The notes under the pieces are model-generated. The model had not been told where the DNA came from. It saw only the letters and a list, made by a program, of their open reading frames with translations, and ran no database searches. From an uncultured Rikenella sp. (lineage in GTDB: Bacteria; Bacteroidota; Bacteroidia; Bacteroidales; Rikenellaceae), in assembly GCF_910579375.1 (NCBI RefSeq), contig NZ_CAJTUJ010000056.1, positions 1 through 11,545 on the forward strand: DNA of 11,545 nucleotides. Direction: 5' to 3'. Shown in pieces: positions 1-6,292 of the stretch (position 1 is its first letter; the number at the start of each line of letters is the position of its first letter). The translations under genes and the position numbers were made by a program.

Positions 1-109
1 AAAAGGAACCGAAAAAACTTTCAAGGATGCTGCGCATCCTAAAGCTGCCGACGGCCTTAACCAAGGCGGCAGCCTCGGCCCAACCCTTTACTTTAATAAT
101 CTGTTCCAC
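1..109 (-). CDS. Possible start of an unidentified gene downstream of rnc (partial)
   Basis: On the minus strand a frame is open from a GTG at 109-107 to the window edge (36 codons). The GTG overlaps the last base of the rnc TAG stop, and GGAGGT lies immediately before that stop, an arrangement typical of translational coupling. The translation begins V/M-E-Q-I-I-K-V-K-G-W-A-E and has a plausible amphipathic composition; an in-frame ATG at 37-35 is an alternative start. I do not recognise a family. The same bases form two hairpins (24-40 and 44-73), so this could instead be the 3' untranslated end of the operon. The piece is too short to decide. Confidence 0.3.
   Translation of the reverse strand, partial: MEQIIKVKGWAEAAALVKAVGSFRMRSILESFFGSF
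10..73 (-). terminator. Possible terminator hairpins after rnc
   Basis: Two inverted repeats lie just past the rnc stop. One has 7-bp arms at 44-50 and 67-73, with an inner 4-bp stem (55-58 with 63-66). The other has 7-bp arms at 24-30 and 34-40 with a 3-base loop. Read on the minus strand, the second is followed after a few bases by a run of six T (17-12). The U-run is not directly next to the stem, so this is a weak terminator candidate. It competes with the coding interpretation of the same bases. Confidence 0.28.
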
Positions 110-840
110 TAACCTCCGATGCCGAGCTGCTTGTAAGCATCGTGTGCCGCGAGCTGTTCCGCCTCCTTTTTGGAGCGGCCGTCACCATAGCCCGCTTTCT
201 CGCCGTCGATCCAAAGCTCAGACTCGAAATGGGGAGTCAGTTCGACGTGATCGGCACACTCCCGACTGCGAAACGCAATATTTCGGTGATGCTTCTGCCC
301 CCACTCGATCATCCGACTCTTGAAATCTTTTTCGGTCTGCTCCAGCGCCTCCAAATCCACGTGGCGAGCGAACACCGACTCGATCAGCACCCGTCCCGTG
401 GTCTCGTACCCCCGATCTAAATAGAGCGCCCCGACCAACGCTTCGAACGCGTCACCGTAGATGTTGTTCCGGCTCGCCACTAAGCTCGACGGGTGAGCGA
501 CGATCACGTCGTCGAGACCCAGCTCCAACGCCACCCGATTCAGCGTCTCGCGACTCACCATCCGCGAACGCAACTTGCTCAGAAATCCTTCGTTGGCCTC
601 CGGATACTCGATAAAGAGAAGTTCCGACACCACCGCCTCGATCACCGCGTCGCCCAGAAATTCCAGACGTTCGTTATTGACCGTCCGACCGTCGTCCACC
701 GTAACCGATGCGGAACGGTGCACCAAAGCCAGTTTGTAGAGCTCCACGTTGTTCGGAACGATGCCGAAGATGCGTCGTATCAGGCCGTAATAGAGCCGGT
801 CGGAGGATGAAGACCGGCGAAAAAGACGATGCCAGATCAT
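109..840 (-). CDS. rnc: Ribonuclease III
   Basis: Endoribonuclease that cuts double-stranded RNA in rRNA processing and mRNA turnover. With a start at 840 the protein is 243 residues. The RNase III domain carries the signature NERLEFLGDAVIE at 56-68, with acidic metal-binding residues E57, E60 and D64, and a second pair D130 and E133 in GDAFEALVGALY. A double-stranded-RNA-binding domain follows from about 172 to 241, ending in the GRSKKEAEQLAAHDA helix. A longer frame could start at 876, but that ATG lies in a perfect 12-bp hairpin between fabF and rnc, so the internal ATG encoding MIWHRLF is preferred. No strong Shine-Dalgarno sequence is visible, as is usual for the phylum. It is the third gene of an acpP-fabF-rnc cluster, 96 bases after fabF. 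Confidence 0.95.
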   Translation of the reverse strand: MIWHRLFRRSSSSDRLYYGLIRRIFGIVPNNVELYKLALVHRSASVTVDDGRTVNNERLEFLGDAVIEAVVSELLFIEYPEANEGFLSKLRSRMVSRETLNRVALELGLDDVIVAHPSSLVASRNNIYGDAFEALVGALYLDRGYETTGRVLIESVFARHVDLEALEQTEKDFKSRMIEWGQKHHRNIAFRSRECADHVELTPHFESELWIDGEKAGYGDGRSKKEAEQLAAHDAYKQLGIGG

Positions 841-862
841 GAGGTGTATCGATGAAAAGAGC

Positions 863-895
863 CCGGGCTGTCGCACGAAAAGCGCGACAGCCCGG
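863..895 (-). terminator. Perfect 12-bp hairpin between fabF and rnc
   Basis: Arms at 863-874 and 884-895 are perfect reverse complements (CCGGGCTGTCGC and GCGACAGCCCGG) around a 9-base loop. On the minus strand the stem follows the fabF stop by about 40 bases and is followed by GCTCTTTTC, a weak U-tract. It may be a partial terminator that reduces rnc expression, an mRNA-stabilising end for fabF, or an RNase III processing site in the rnc leader. The structure is seen directly; its role is inferred. Confidence 0.55.
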
Positions 896-936
896 ACGAA
901 ATGTTAAGAGAAGCGGGTTTCCACGCAATCGGAAAA

Positions 937-2205
937 CTACCGCACTTTTTTGAAAATCACGGTCGAGTTGTGCCCCCCGAAACCGAACGTATTGCTCAAC
1001 GCGCAATTGATCTCCCGCCGCTGTGCCTTACCCAGCGTGAGGTTGATTTTCGGATCGATATGCGGATCGAGTTCGGTCACGTTAATGGTCGGCGGTACGA
1101 TCCCCTTGTCGATGGCCATGATACAAGCCAGCGCCTCGATAGCCGCAGCGCCGCCCAAAAGGTGCCCGGTCATCGATTTGGTCGAACTGATGTTCATGTC
1201 GTAGATATGCTCCCCGAAAACCGTCTGGATCCCGGTGAGTTCCGGCCCGTCGCCCGCCGGGGTCGAAGTCCCGTGGGTATTGATATAGTCCACCTCTTCG
1301 GCAGCAATCCCCGCGTCTTTCAAGGCTTCGCGCATGGCGCGCGCAGCGCCCGAGCCTTCCGGATGCGGAGCGGTCAGGTGGTAAGCGTCCGCGCTCATCC
1401 CCCCGCCGACCACTTCGGCATAAATTTTCGCGCCACGGGCCTTGGCGTGTTCATACTCTTCGAGCACCAGAGCCCCTGCGCCTTCGCCCATCACGAAGCC
1501 GTCGCGACCCGTGTCGTACGGCCGCGAAGCGGTAGCCGGGTCGTCATTTCTGGTAGAGAGCGCCTGCATAGCGTTGAACCCTCCGATCCCCGCCTGATTG
1601 ATAGCGGCTTCCGAGCCTCCCGATACGATGACGTCGGCTTTCCCCCACCGAATGAGGTTCAGGGCGTCGATAAAGGCATGGTTAGACGACGAGCAAGCCG
1701 AAACCGTACAGTAGTTGGGCCCGCGGAACCCGTATTTCATCGAGATATGCCCTGCGGCGATATCCGCGATCATTTTCGGGATGAAGAACGGGTTGTATTT
1801 CGGCGTCCCGTCGCCGTGGGCGTAGTTCATGACTTCGTTGAAGAAGGTCTCGATGCCGCCGATCCCCGAAGCCCAAACGACCCCTACCTGATCCAAGTCG
1901 ATAGCGTCGATCGCTTTCCCTTCGGCATCGGTGAGCCCCGCATCTCCGAGCGCCTCTTTGGCTGCGACCAGCGCGAACTGGGTGAATCGGTCGTATTTGC
2001 GGGCCTCTTTGCGGTCGAAGTGTTCGTTGGGATCGAACCCTTTGACTTCGCAGGCGAATTGGGTTTTGAATTTCGAAGCGTCGAAATGGGTGATCGGAGC
2101 GGCTCCGCTGACCCCTTTTTCGAGGTTCTCGAAGTATTCTGCGGCGTTGTTCCCCAGCGGGTTGATCGTTCCGATACCCGTTACTACTACTCGTCTCAAG
2201 TTCAT
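937..2205 (-). CDS. fabF: Beta-ketoacyl-ACP synthase II
   Basis: Cytoplasmic condensing enzyme of type II fatty acid synthesis; it joins malonyl-ACP to a growing acyl-ACP chain. From the ATG at 2205 the protein has 422 residues, normal for FabF. It starts MNLRRVVVTGIGTINPLG, the usual thiolase-fold N-terminus. The catalytic cysteine is C171 in TVSACSSSNHAF, and the two catalytic histidines are H311 in NTHGTSTPAGD and H348 in STKSMTGHLLGGAAA. The glycine-rich SNTFGFGGHNS lies near the C-terminus at 404-414. An upstream ATG at 2289 would add 28 residues unlike the family and is rejected. The gene follows acpP by 162 bases, a gap that contains a long hairpin, and precedes rnc. The pairing with its carrier-protein substrate is the classical arrangement. 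Confidence 0.97.
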   Translation of the reverse strand: MNLRRVVVTGIGTINPLGNNAAEYFENLEKGVSGAAPITHFDASKFKTQFACEVKGFDPNEHFDRKEARKYDRFTQFALVAAKEALGDAGLTDAEGKAIDAIDLDQVGVVWASGIGGIETFFNEVMNYAHGDGTPKYNPFFIPKMIADIAAGHISMKYGFRGPNYCTVSACSSSNHAFIDALNLIRWGKADVIVSGGSEAAINQAGIGGFNAMQALSTRNDDPATASRPYDTGRDGFVMGEGAGALVLEEYEHAKARGAKIYAEVVGGGMSADAYHLTAPHPEGSGAARAMREALKDAGIAAEEVDYINTHGTSTPAGDGPELTGIQTVFGEHIYDMNISSTKSMTGHLLGGAAAIEALACIMAIDKGIVPPTINVTELDPHIDPKINLTLGKAQRREINCALSNTFGFGGHNSTVIFKKVR

Positions 2206-2294
2206 AAAGGATTTAAGTTGAATGGGAGTGATCCGACCGAAAGACGGCGGGCTACGTGCGAAAGCCGCCGGCGCCGCGGTTCGGGTCAAAACAG

Positions 2295-2338
2295 AGACTG
2301 TTCCGAACGCTATATTGCTAAAGTGTCCGAAACAGTCT
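2295..2338 (-). other. Intercistronic stem-loop between acpP and fabF
   Basis: Arms at 2295-2308 and 2325-2338 can form a 14-bp stem around a 16-base loop. Twelve pairs are Watson-Crick. The other two are C/A mismatches if the plus strand is transcribed but become G-U wobbles in the minus-strand RNA, so the structure fits the acpP-fabF transcript. Only a modest T-rich stretch (CTGTTTTGA) follows on the minus strand, so read-through is likely. Possible roles are partial termination, which would give more acpP than fabF mRNA, protection of the acpP 3' end, or a processing site. Confidence 0.5.
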
Positions 2339-2367
2339 TATACTGAGTCTACAACCGAATCGGTCGC

Positions 2368-2604
2368 TTAGTTCTTTTTGCCTTCGATGTAGGTGATGGC
2401 GTCACCCACGGTAGCGATCTTTTCAGCGTCTTCGTCCGGAATCGAGATTTCGAATTCTTTTTCGAATTCCATGATCAGTTCGACGGTGTCCAGCGAGTCA
2501 GCGCCCAGATCGTTGGTGAAGCTGGCGGTAGGAACCGCTTCCGAAGCATCCACGCCGAGTTTATCGACGATGATTTCGACTACTTTTGAAGAGATTTCAG
2601 ACAT
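2368..2604 (-). CDS. acpP: Acyl carrier protein
   Basis: Small acidic carrier (78 residues) that holds acyl intermediates on a 4'-phosphopantetheine arm during fatty acid, phospholipid and lipid A synthesis. The attachment site is S37 in the universal LGADSLDTVELIM motif. The rest is the expected four-helix pattern: residues 1-16 form helix I, DSLDTVELIMEFEKEFEI forms helix II, and the VGDAITYIEGKKN tail forms the last helix. Length and charge are typical. It is the first gene of the acpP-fabF-rnc cluster, with a Bacteroidetes -7 box about 70 bases upstream and a divergent promoter region shared with purN. Confidence 0.97.
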   Translation of the reverse strand: MSEISSKVVEIIVDKLGVDASEAVPTASFTNDLGADSLDTVELIMEFEKEFEISIPDEDAEKIATVGDAITYIEGKKN

Positions 2605-2673
2605 AGTGTTCTTAATTTAGGTTTGACAATCTAAGTGCGTGTTTTCGGATCGAAATGTTGTCCCGACGCAGGA

Positions 2674-2681
2674 CAAAAGTA
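2674..2681 (-). promoter_or_regulatory. Probable -7 box for acpP-fabF-rnc
   Basis: The minus strand reads TACTTTTG here, a perfect match to the Bacteroidetes sigma-A -7 consensus TAnnTTTG. It lies 69 bases before the acpP ATG. I see no clear TTG-type -33 element about 20 bases further upstream. It would give a 5' untranslated region of roughly 60-65 bases. Confidence 0.55.
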
Positions 2682-2723
2682 TGGTTTTTTTCTGAAATTC
2701 GGGCGGCGGGTCTGTTTTTTTTG

Positions 2724-2735
2724 TACTTTTATTTG
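2724..2735 (+). promoter_or_regulatory. Weak -7-like sequence upstream of purN
   Basis: TACTTTTATTTG contains two overlapping one-mismatch matches to TAnnTTTG (2724-2731 and 2728-2735), about 25 bases before the purN ATG and after a T-rich stretch. No -33 element is spaced correctly, so this is only a candidate for the purN promoter in the 156-base divergent gap. Confidence 0.35.
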
Positions 2736-2760
2736 CCGAATTCAACACAAACGACTCATT

Positions 2761-3363
2761 ATGATTAACATAGCGATTTTCGCATCCGGTTCGGGGACGA
2801 ATGCGGAGGCGATCATGCGGCATTTCGAGGGTTCGACGCGGGGACGGGTGGCGTTGCTGCTCTCGAACCGCGAGGACGCCTACGCTTTGAAACGGGCTGA
2901 GGGGTTCGGTGTGCCGACGGCGGTCTTCACGCGCGAGGAGTTCGGCGAACCGGGGGGACGGGTGGCATCGTTATTGCAGGAACACGGGATCGACTTTATC
3001 GTCCTGGCGGGTTTTCTGTGGCTGGTGCCTCACTATCTGACGGATGCCTATGCGGGACGGATCGTGAATATCCATCCGGCGCTGCTGCCGAAGTTCGGCG
3101 GGCGGGGGATGTACGGCGACCGGGTGCACCGCGCGGTGATCGAGGCGGGAGAACGGGAGTCGGGCATCACGATCCACTGGGTCAACGAACGGTACGACAG
3201 CGGGGACACGATTTTTCAGGCCACGGTGGCGGTGGACGCCGACGACACGGCGGAGACGCTTGCCGCGAAAATTCATGTGCTGGAGCACCGCCACTTTCCG
3301 ACGGTGATCGAAGAGACCATCGCCGGTTTGCCGCCGATCGACACAAAACAGAACACCAAATAA
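2761..3363 (+). CDS. purN: Phosphoribosylglycinamide formyltransferase (GAR transformylase)
   Basis: Transfers a formyl group from 10-formyltetrahydrofolate to glycinamide ribonucleotide, the third step of de novo purine synthesis. The protein has 200 residues, the usual PurN size. The N-terminal phosphate-binding loop is FASGSGTNAEAI at 7-18. The catalytic triad is visible as N103 and H105 in IVNIHPALLP and D146 in VNERYDSGDTIF. GITIHWV at 135-141 is also typical. The frame extends upstream to 2635, but homology starts at MINIAIFASG, so 2761 is the start. It is transcribed away from acpP and lies 16 bases before the next gene, with which it probably forms an operon. The link between purine synthesis and lpxH is positional only. 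Confidence 0.95.
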   Translation: MINIAIFASGSGTNAEAIMRHFEGSTRGRVALLLSNREDAYALKRAEGFGVPTAVFTREEFGEPGGRVASLLQEHGIDFIVLAGFLWLVPHYLTDAYAGRIVNIHPALLPKFGGRGMYGDRVHRAVIEAGERESGITIHWVNERYDSGDTIFQATVAVDADDTAETLAAKIHVLEHRHFPTVIEETIAGLPPIDTKQNTK

Positions 3364-3379
3364 GCTGACCGAGACAGAG

Positions 3380-4129
3380 ATGGATTCCGTGACAACCATA
3401 TTGCGCCGTTATCTGCTGCAACACCTTCCGGTGACGCTGGAGGGGGTGGGGACGTTGCGGACTTTGCGCAGCGGGGCCCAGTTCGCGACCGGGCGTCGGC
3501 TCGATCCGCCGCGGCGGATGCCGGAGCTGGTGCCGGAGGGAGAGCCGCTGACGGACGACGAGGGGGGATATACGGAGGGGGTACCGTTCGTGGAGATCAT
3601 CGCGGCGGAGCTGGCTGTAGACCTGGCGACGGCGGCGGCATGGGAGGAGGAGTGGCGCGCCTCGGCCTGCGCGGAGGCCCGGGCACAAGGGCTGGCCGAG
3701 GGGTCGATGTGGCTCGACGGGGTCGGGACGATCGCCCTGCGCGAGACGGAGGGTTACGACGGCTATCTGCAACGCACGGCGGAGTTCTATCCCGATCCGG
3801 AGTTTCTGGAGCTGCTCAATCCGCTGCCGACGGAGCCGCTGGTGCTGCCTGTGGGGCGGTGGCTGGCGGACGGCAACGGGACGGCGGCGGAGACGGAGGC
3901 TGCCTACGCCCGAGGAGGGTATGACCGGAGGCGGAGCCAGAGGCGTCCGGGGCCGGGGCGACGCGGCGGCGGACGGCGGGGGCCGAGAGTGGCGCCGCCG
4001 AGAGAACGGAATCCACACAACTACACCGTCTCGTTTTTGGCGGTATTGATCGCTCTGGGGGCGTTGGGATATGTCTGCTATTACGTGTGGACCTACACCG
4101 ACTGGCTGAGCGACCTGCTGCCGCGGTAA
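3380..4129 (+). CDS. HU-CCDC81-like domain protein with C-terminal membrane anchor
   Basis: A 249-residue protein of unknown function. The N-terminal region resembles the prokaryotic CCDC81-like HU domain found in many Bacteroidetes proteins, often with a SPOR domain. Two related strand motifs support a tandem arrangement: TLEGVGTLRTL at 19-29 and WLDGVGTIALR at 111-121, each matching the pattern of a hydrophobic residue, a D/E/P residue, then GxGT. A very basic, glycine- and arginine-rich linker (183-210) precedes one hydrophobic segment at about 214-236, and a short tail ends in LLPR. No SPOR domain is present. The predicted topology is a cytoplasmic HU-like part and a single inner-membrane anchor. 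It lies between purN (16-base gap) and lpxH (35-base gap). The family assignment comes from motif recognition and is moderately sure; binding of DNA or peptidoglycan is not shown. Confidence 0.75.
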   Translation: MDSVTTILRRYLLQHLPVTLEGVGTLRTLRSGAQFATGRRLDPPRRMPELVPEGEPLTDDEGGYTEGVPFVEIIAAELAVDLATAAAWEEEWRASACAEARAQGLAEGSMWLDGVGTIALRETEGYDGYLQRTAEFYPDPEFLELLNPLPTEPLVLPVGRWLADGNGTAAETEAAYARGGYDRRRSQRRPGPGRRGGGRRGPRVAPPRERNPHNYTVSFLAVLIALGALGYVCYYVWTYTDWLSDLLPR

Positions 4130-4164
4130 CGCGACATCGGACTCGTCCGACTATCTTCATTTTT

Positions 4165-4947
4165 ATGGCTTACTATTTCGCATCCGACGTCCATCTGGGA
4201 CTCTCCTACCGCGACGAAGATCCGCGGGAGCGGGAGCGGCTGTTCGTGGCGTGGCTCGATGCGATCGAAGCGGACTGCGAAGGGCTTTTTCTGGCGGGCG
4301 ACATTTTCGACTTCTGGTTCGAATACCGGCGGGTGGTGCCCAAGGGTTTCGCACGGACGCTGGGCCGGCTGGCGGCGTTCTGCGACCGGGGGATACCGGT
4401 ACACTTTTTTGTCGGCAACCACGACTTGTGGATCGGCGACTACTTTGCGACCGAGATCGGCATGACAGTACATACGACTCCGGAGGTGTTCGAACTGTAC
4501 GGAAAACGGATTTTCGTGGCGCACGGCGACGGGCTGGGGAAGAGCGGCGACTGGAAATACACCGTACTGCGCCGGATTTTCCACTGCCGGTGGCTGAGGC
4601 GGGTGGCGGCGGCGGGGCTCCATCCGAACACGATGATGCGTTTCGGACGGTGGTGGTCGTCGCACAACCGGCACGGGAGGACGGAGGGGGTGGCGCACGT
4701 TTTCCGGGGCGAAGAGGAGCCGATCGTGCGCTTTGCGCGGGTCTACGCCGCGGATCATCCGGAGACCGATTATCTCGTCTGCGGGCATATCCACACACCG
4801 ATCGTACATCGGCTGGGGAGCCGGTGCGAAGTGGTGATACTGGGCGAGTGGATCGAACGACCGGCTTATGCCCGGCTGTCGCAAACGACGGAAGGAGACG
4901 GGGTTCGAATGGAGCTCGTCGCATGGCCGACGGGCGGTTCTCTATAA
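4165..4947 (+). CDS. lpxH: UDP-2,3-diacylglucosamine diphosphatase (LpxH-type)
   Basis: Calcineurin-like phosphoesterase that cleaves UDP-2,3-diacylglucosamine to lipid X at the cytoplasmic face of the inner membrane, the fourth step of lipid A synthesis. The protein has 260 residues. Metal-ligand motifs occur in the expected order: D8 and H10 in ASDVHLG, D46 in LAGDIFDFW, N85-H86-D87 in FVGNHDLW, H120 in VAHGDG, and H208/H210 in VCGHIHTP. The longer frame upstream to 4087 overlaps the previous gene and lacks homology; MAYYFASDVHLG is the natural start. The weak -7-like TATCTTCA at 4152-4159 is too poor to call. A related lipid A phosphatase fold cannot be excluded, but FDFW and the spacing fit LpxH. 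It converges with the porin-like gene 23 bases downstream, and I see no clear terminator between them. Confidence 0.9.
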   Translation: MAYYFASDVHLGLSYRDEDPRERERLFVAWLDAIEADCEGLFLAGDIFDFWFEYRRVVPKGFARTLGRLAAFCDRGIPVHFFVGNHDLWIGDYFATEIGMTVHTTPEVFELYGKRIFVAHGDGLGKSGDWKYTVLRRIFHCRWLRRVAAAGLHPNTMMRFGRWWSSHNRHGRTEGVAHVFRGEEEPIVRFARVYAADHPETDYLVCGHIHTPIVHRLGSRCEVVILGEWIERPAYARLSQTTEGDGVRMELVAWPTGGSL

Positions 4948-4970
4948 TATCTTTATTCCCGAGACTTACT

Positions 4971-6194
4971 TTAGAATTTGAAGCGGGCCAGCAGCGTAAC
5001 GCGGTGGTTCTGCGAATTTTCGTACCGTTCCGTCGGCCGGTAGTGGGCATCAAACGCCCGGCCCCACGAAGCGAGGCTGTACATATACTCCAGCCCGAAC
5101 GAGAGCTGTTTGTAGTGGTACCACAGGCGCGGCGAGAGCCGGAAATACCAGTCGATCCCCTTGTCCGGAATCTCCGCCTCGGCCAGGTCGATCTCTCGGC
5201 CCGACCCTAAATTCTTCGTCCAGCCGGTCAGCAGGCCCGGCTGCCAGCCCTTCATGATCTTCGTTTCGAATCCGAGCCACATGGCGATCGTCTGCGTGGT
5301 CGTATAGCCGTAATCCGTCTCGCCGCGCTCCACATCCCTCAACCGCGGCCCGTATCCCCCCAGCATGCTGAGCGTCGAGAGGTCTTCGCCCCACATCGCG
5401 AAAGCGGTCAGTTTGTGTCCCCCGCCGAACGTATGGAGCCCGAAAATCGAGGCATTGAAAGCCGCCACCCGCCGGTGCGTCCGGATCGAATCCTCCGTCA
5501 GGTTGCGCGGCCGGATCGACTTCACGGCTCCACTGACACTCACCTTCGTCCGGTTGTCGCCGACCGACAGCCGCAGGGCGAAATCGGGCACCAGCCCATA
5601 GGCCTGCGCCTCGCCCTCCTTGCCGGTATAAAAGCCCGCCGCCGCGCTCAACCGAACGATTTCGCCCAACTTCCGGGAATACCGGATTTGCGGGATACGC
5701 GACTGGGGGTTGAGCGGCGTTCCGGCTCCGTGCGCCACCGTGTTCGGAAAGACCTCCTCCGGCACCGACAGGTTGTTGGTCTGGCCGATCATCAGCTGGC
5801 TCCGCTCCCAATTCAACGAGATATAAGCATGCCGCAGCCGCAGCACGCCGATGTTGCTGCCCGACCCCATGAAATCGGTTTCGACGTATCCGGCAGCCTC
5901 TCCGCCGAGGATGTCGGCCGCCGTGGCGGTGAAACGCAGCCGCGAATTGGCCACCCCGAACCGCAACGAATTTTCCCGGTGCAGATCCTGCCCCTGCGCG
6001 TTGTATTCCGGCGCGAGCGGGAAGTAGTAGAAAATGCCGCTGTTCGAGGCTTTCGAGGTGTACGAGTCGTGGAACAGCTGGGCATCGATGCGCCCCCCGA
6101 ACTTGAATTTCACCCGTTTTTCAGTGCTGTCGGCAGCCCGGACACAAGCGATGCCCAGCAGGGTCGAAATAAAAACGGCAAGGATTCGTTTCAT
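4971..6194 (-). CDS. Outer-membrane porin-like beta-barrel (DcaP-like)
   Basis: A 407-residue exported protein, probably a trimeric porin for small solutes in the outer membrane. The N-terminus MKRILAVFISTLLGIACVRA is a signal peptide, with cleavage likely near residue 20. The mature part consists of alternating amphipathic strands, starting with VKFKFGGRIDAQLF at 28-41. It includes VETDFMG (104-110), LRLRHAYISLNW (118-129) and MIGQTNNL (135-142), a set characteristic of DcaP/Porin_O_P-type barrels. The final residues RFKF end in phenylalanine, the usual signal for the outer-membrane assembly machine. An ATG at 6224 would put ten residues before the basic signal-peptide start, so 6194 is chosen. 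It stands alone on the minus strand, convergent with lpxH and divergent from dnaG. The exact substrate is unknown. Confidence 0.85.
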   Translation of the reverse strand: MKRILAVFISTLLGIACVRAADSTEKRVKFKFGGRIDAQLFHDSYTSKASNSGIFYYFPLAPEYNAQGQDLHRENSLRFGVANSRLRFTATAADILGGEAAGYVETDFMGSGSNIGVLRLRHAYISLNWERSQLMIGQTNNLSVPEEVFPNTVAHGAGTPLNPQSRIPQIRYSRKLGEIVRLSAAAGFYTGKEGEAQAYGLVPDFALRLSVGDNRTKVSVSGAVKSIRPRNLTEDSIRTHRRVAAFNASIFGLHTFGGGHKLTAFAMWGEDLSTLSMLGGYGPRLRDVERGETDYGYTTTQTIAMWLGFETKIMKGWQPGLLTGWTKNLGSGREIDLAEAEIPDKGIDWYFRLSPRLWYHYKQLSFGLEYMYSLASWGRAFDAHYRPTERYENSQNHRVTLLARFKF

Positions 6195-6221
6195 GCTTCG
6201 GAAGAGATTGAGAATCGGGTG

Positions 6222-6229
6222 CAAAAATA
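6222..6229 (-). promoter_or_regulatory. Probable -7 box for the porin-like gene
   Basis: The minus strand reads TATTTTTG, a full match to TAnnTTTG, 27 bases before the porin ATG, giving a leader of about 20 bases. No convincing -33 element is seen. It faces away from the dnaG -7 box about 50 bases to the right, so two divergent promoters share this 98-base gap. Confidence 0.5.
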
Positions 6230-6276
6230 ATATTTCCCGGAAAAAGAGCGACCCGCCGACCGAAGCCTAAAAACCG

Positions 6277-6284
6277 TAACTTTG
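6277..6284 (+). promoter_or_regulatory. -7 box directly upstream of dnaG
   Basis: TAACTTTG matches TAnnTTTG exactly and ends only 8 bases before the dnaG ATG. With the usual spacing the transcript would start within a few bases of the start codon, so the mRNA would be leaderless or nearly so. No TTG-type -33 element is found 19-21 bases upstream. Confidence 0.55.
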
Positions 6285-6292
6285 TTCCCGTT

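Noticed and set aside
901..2346. Open frame of 481 codons on the plus strand opposite fabF
   Set aside because: It is antisense to FabF, whose active-site residues are intact, and has no recognisable domain.
2635..2760. Upstream extension of the purN frame
   Set aside because: Homology begins at the ATG at 2761, and the extension covers the divergent promoter region.
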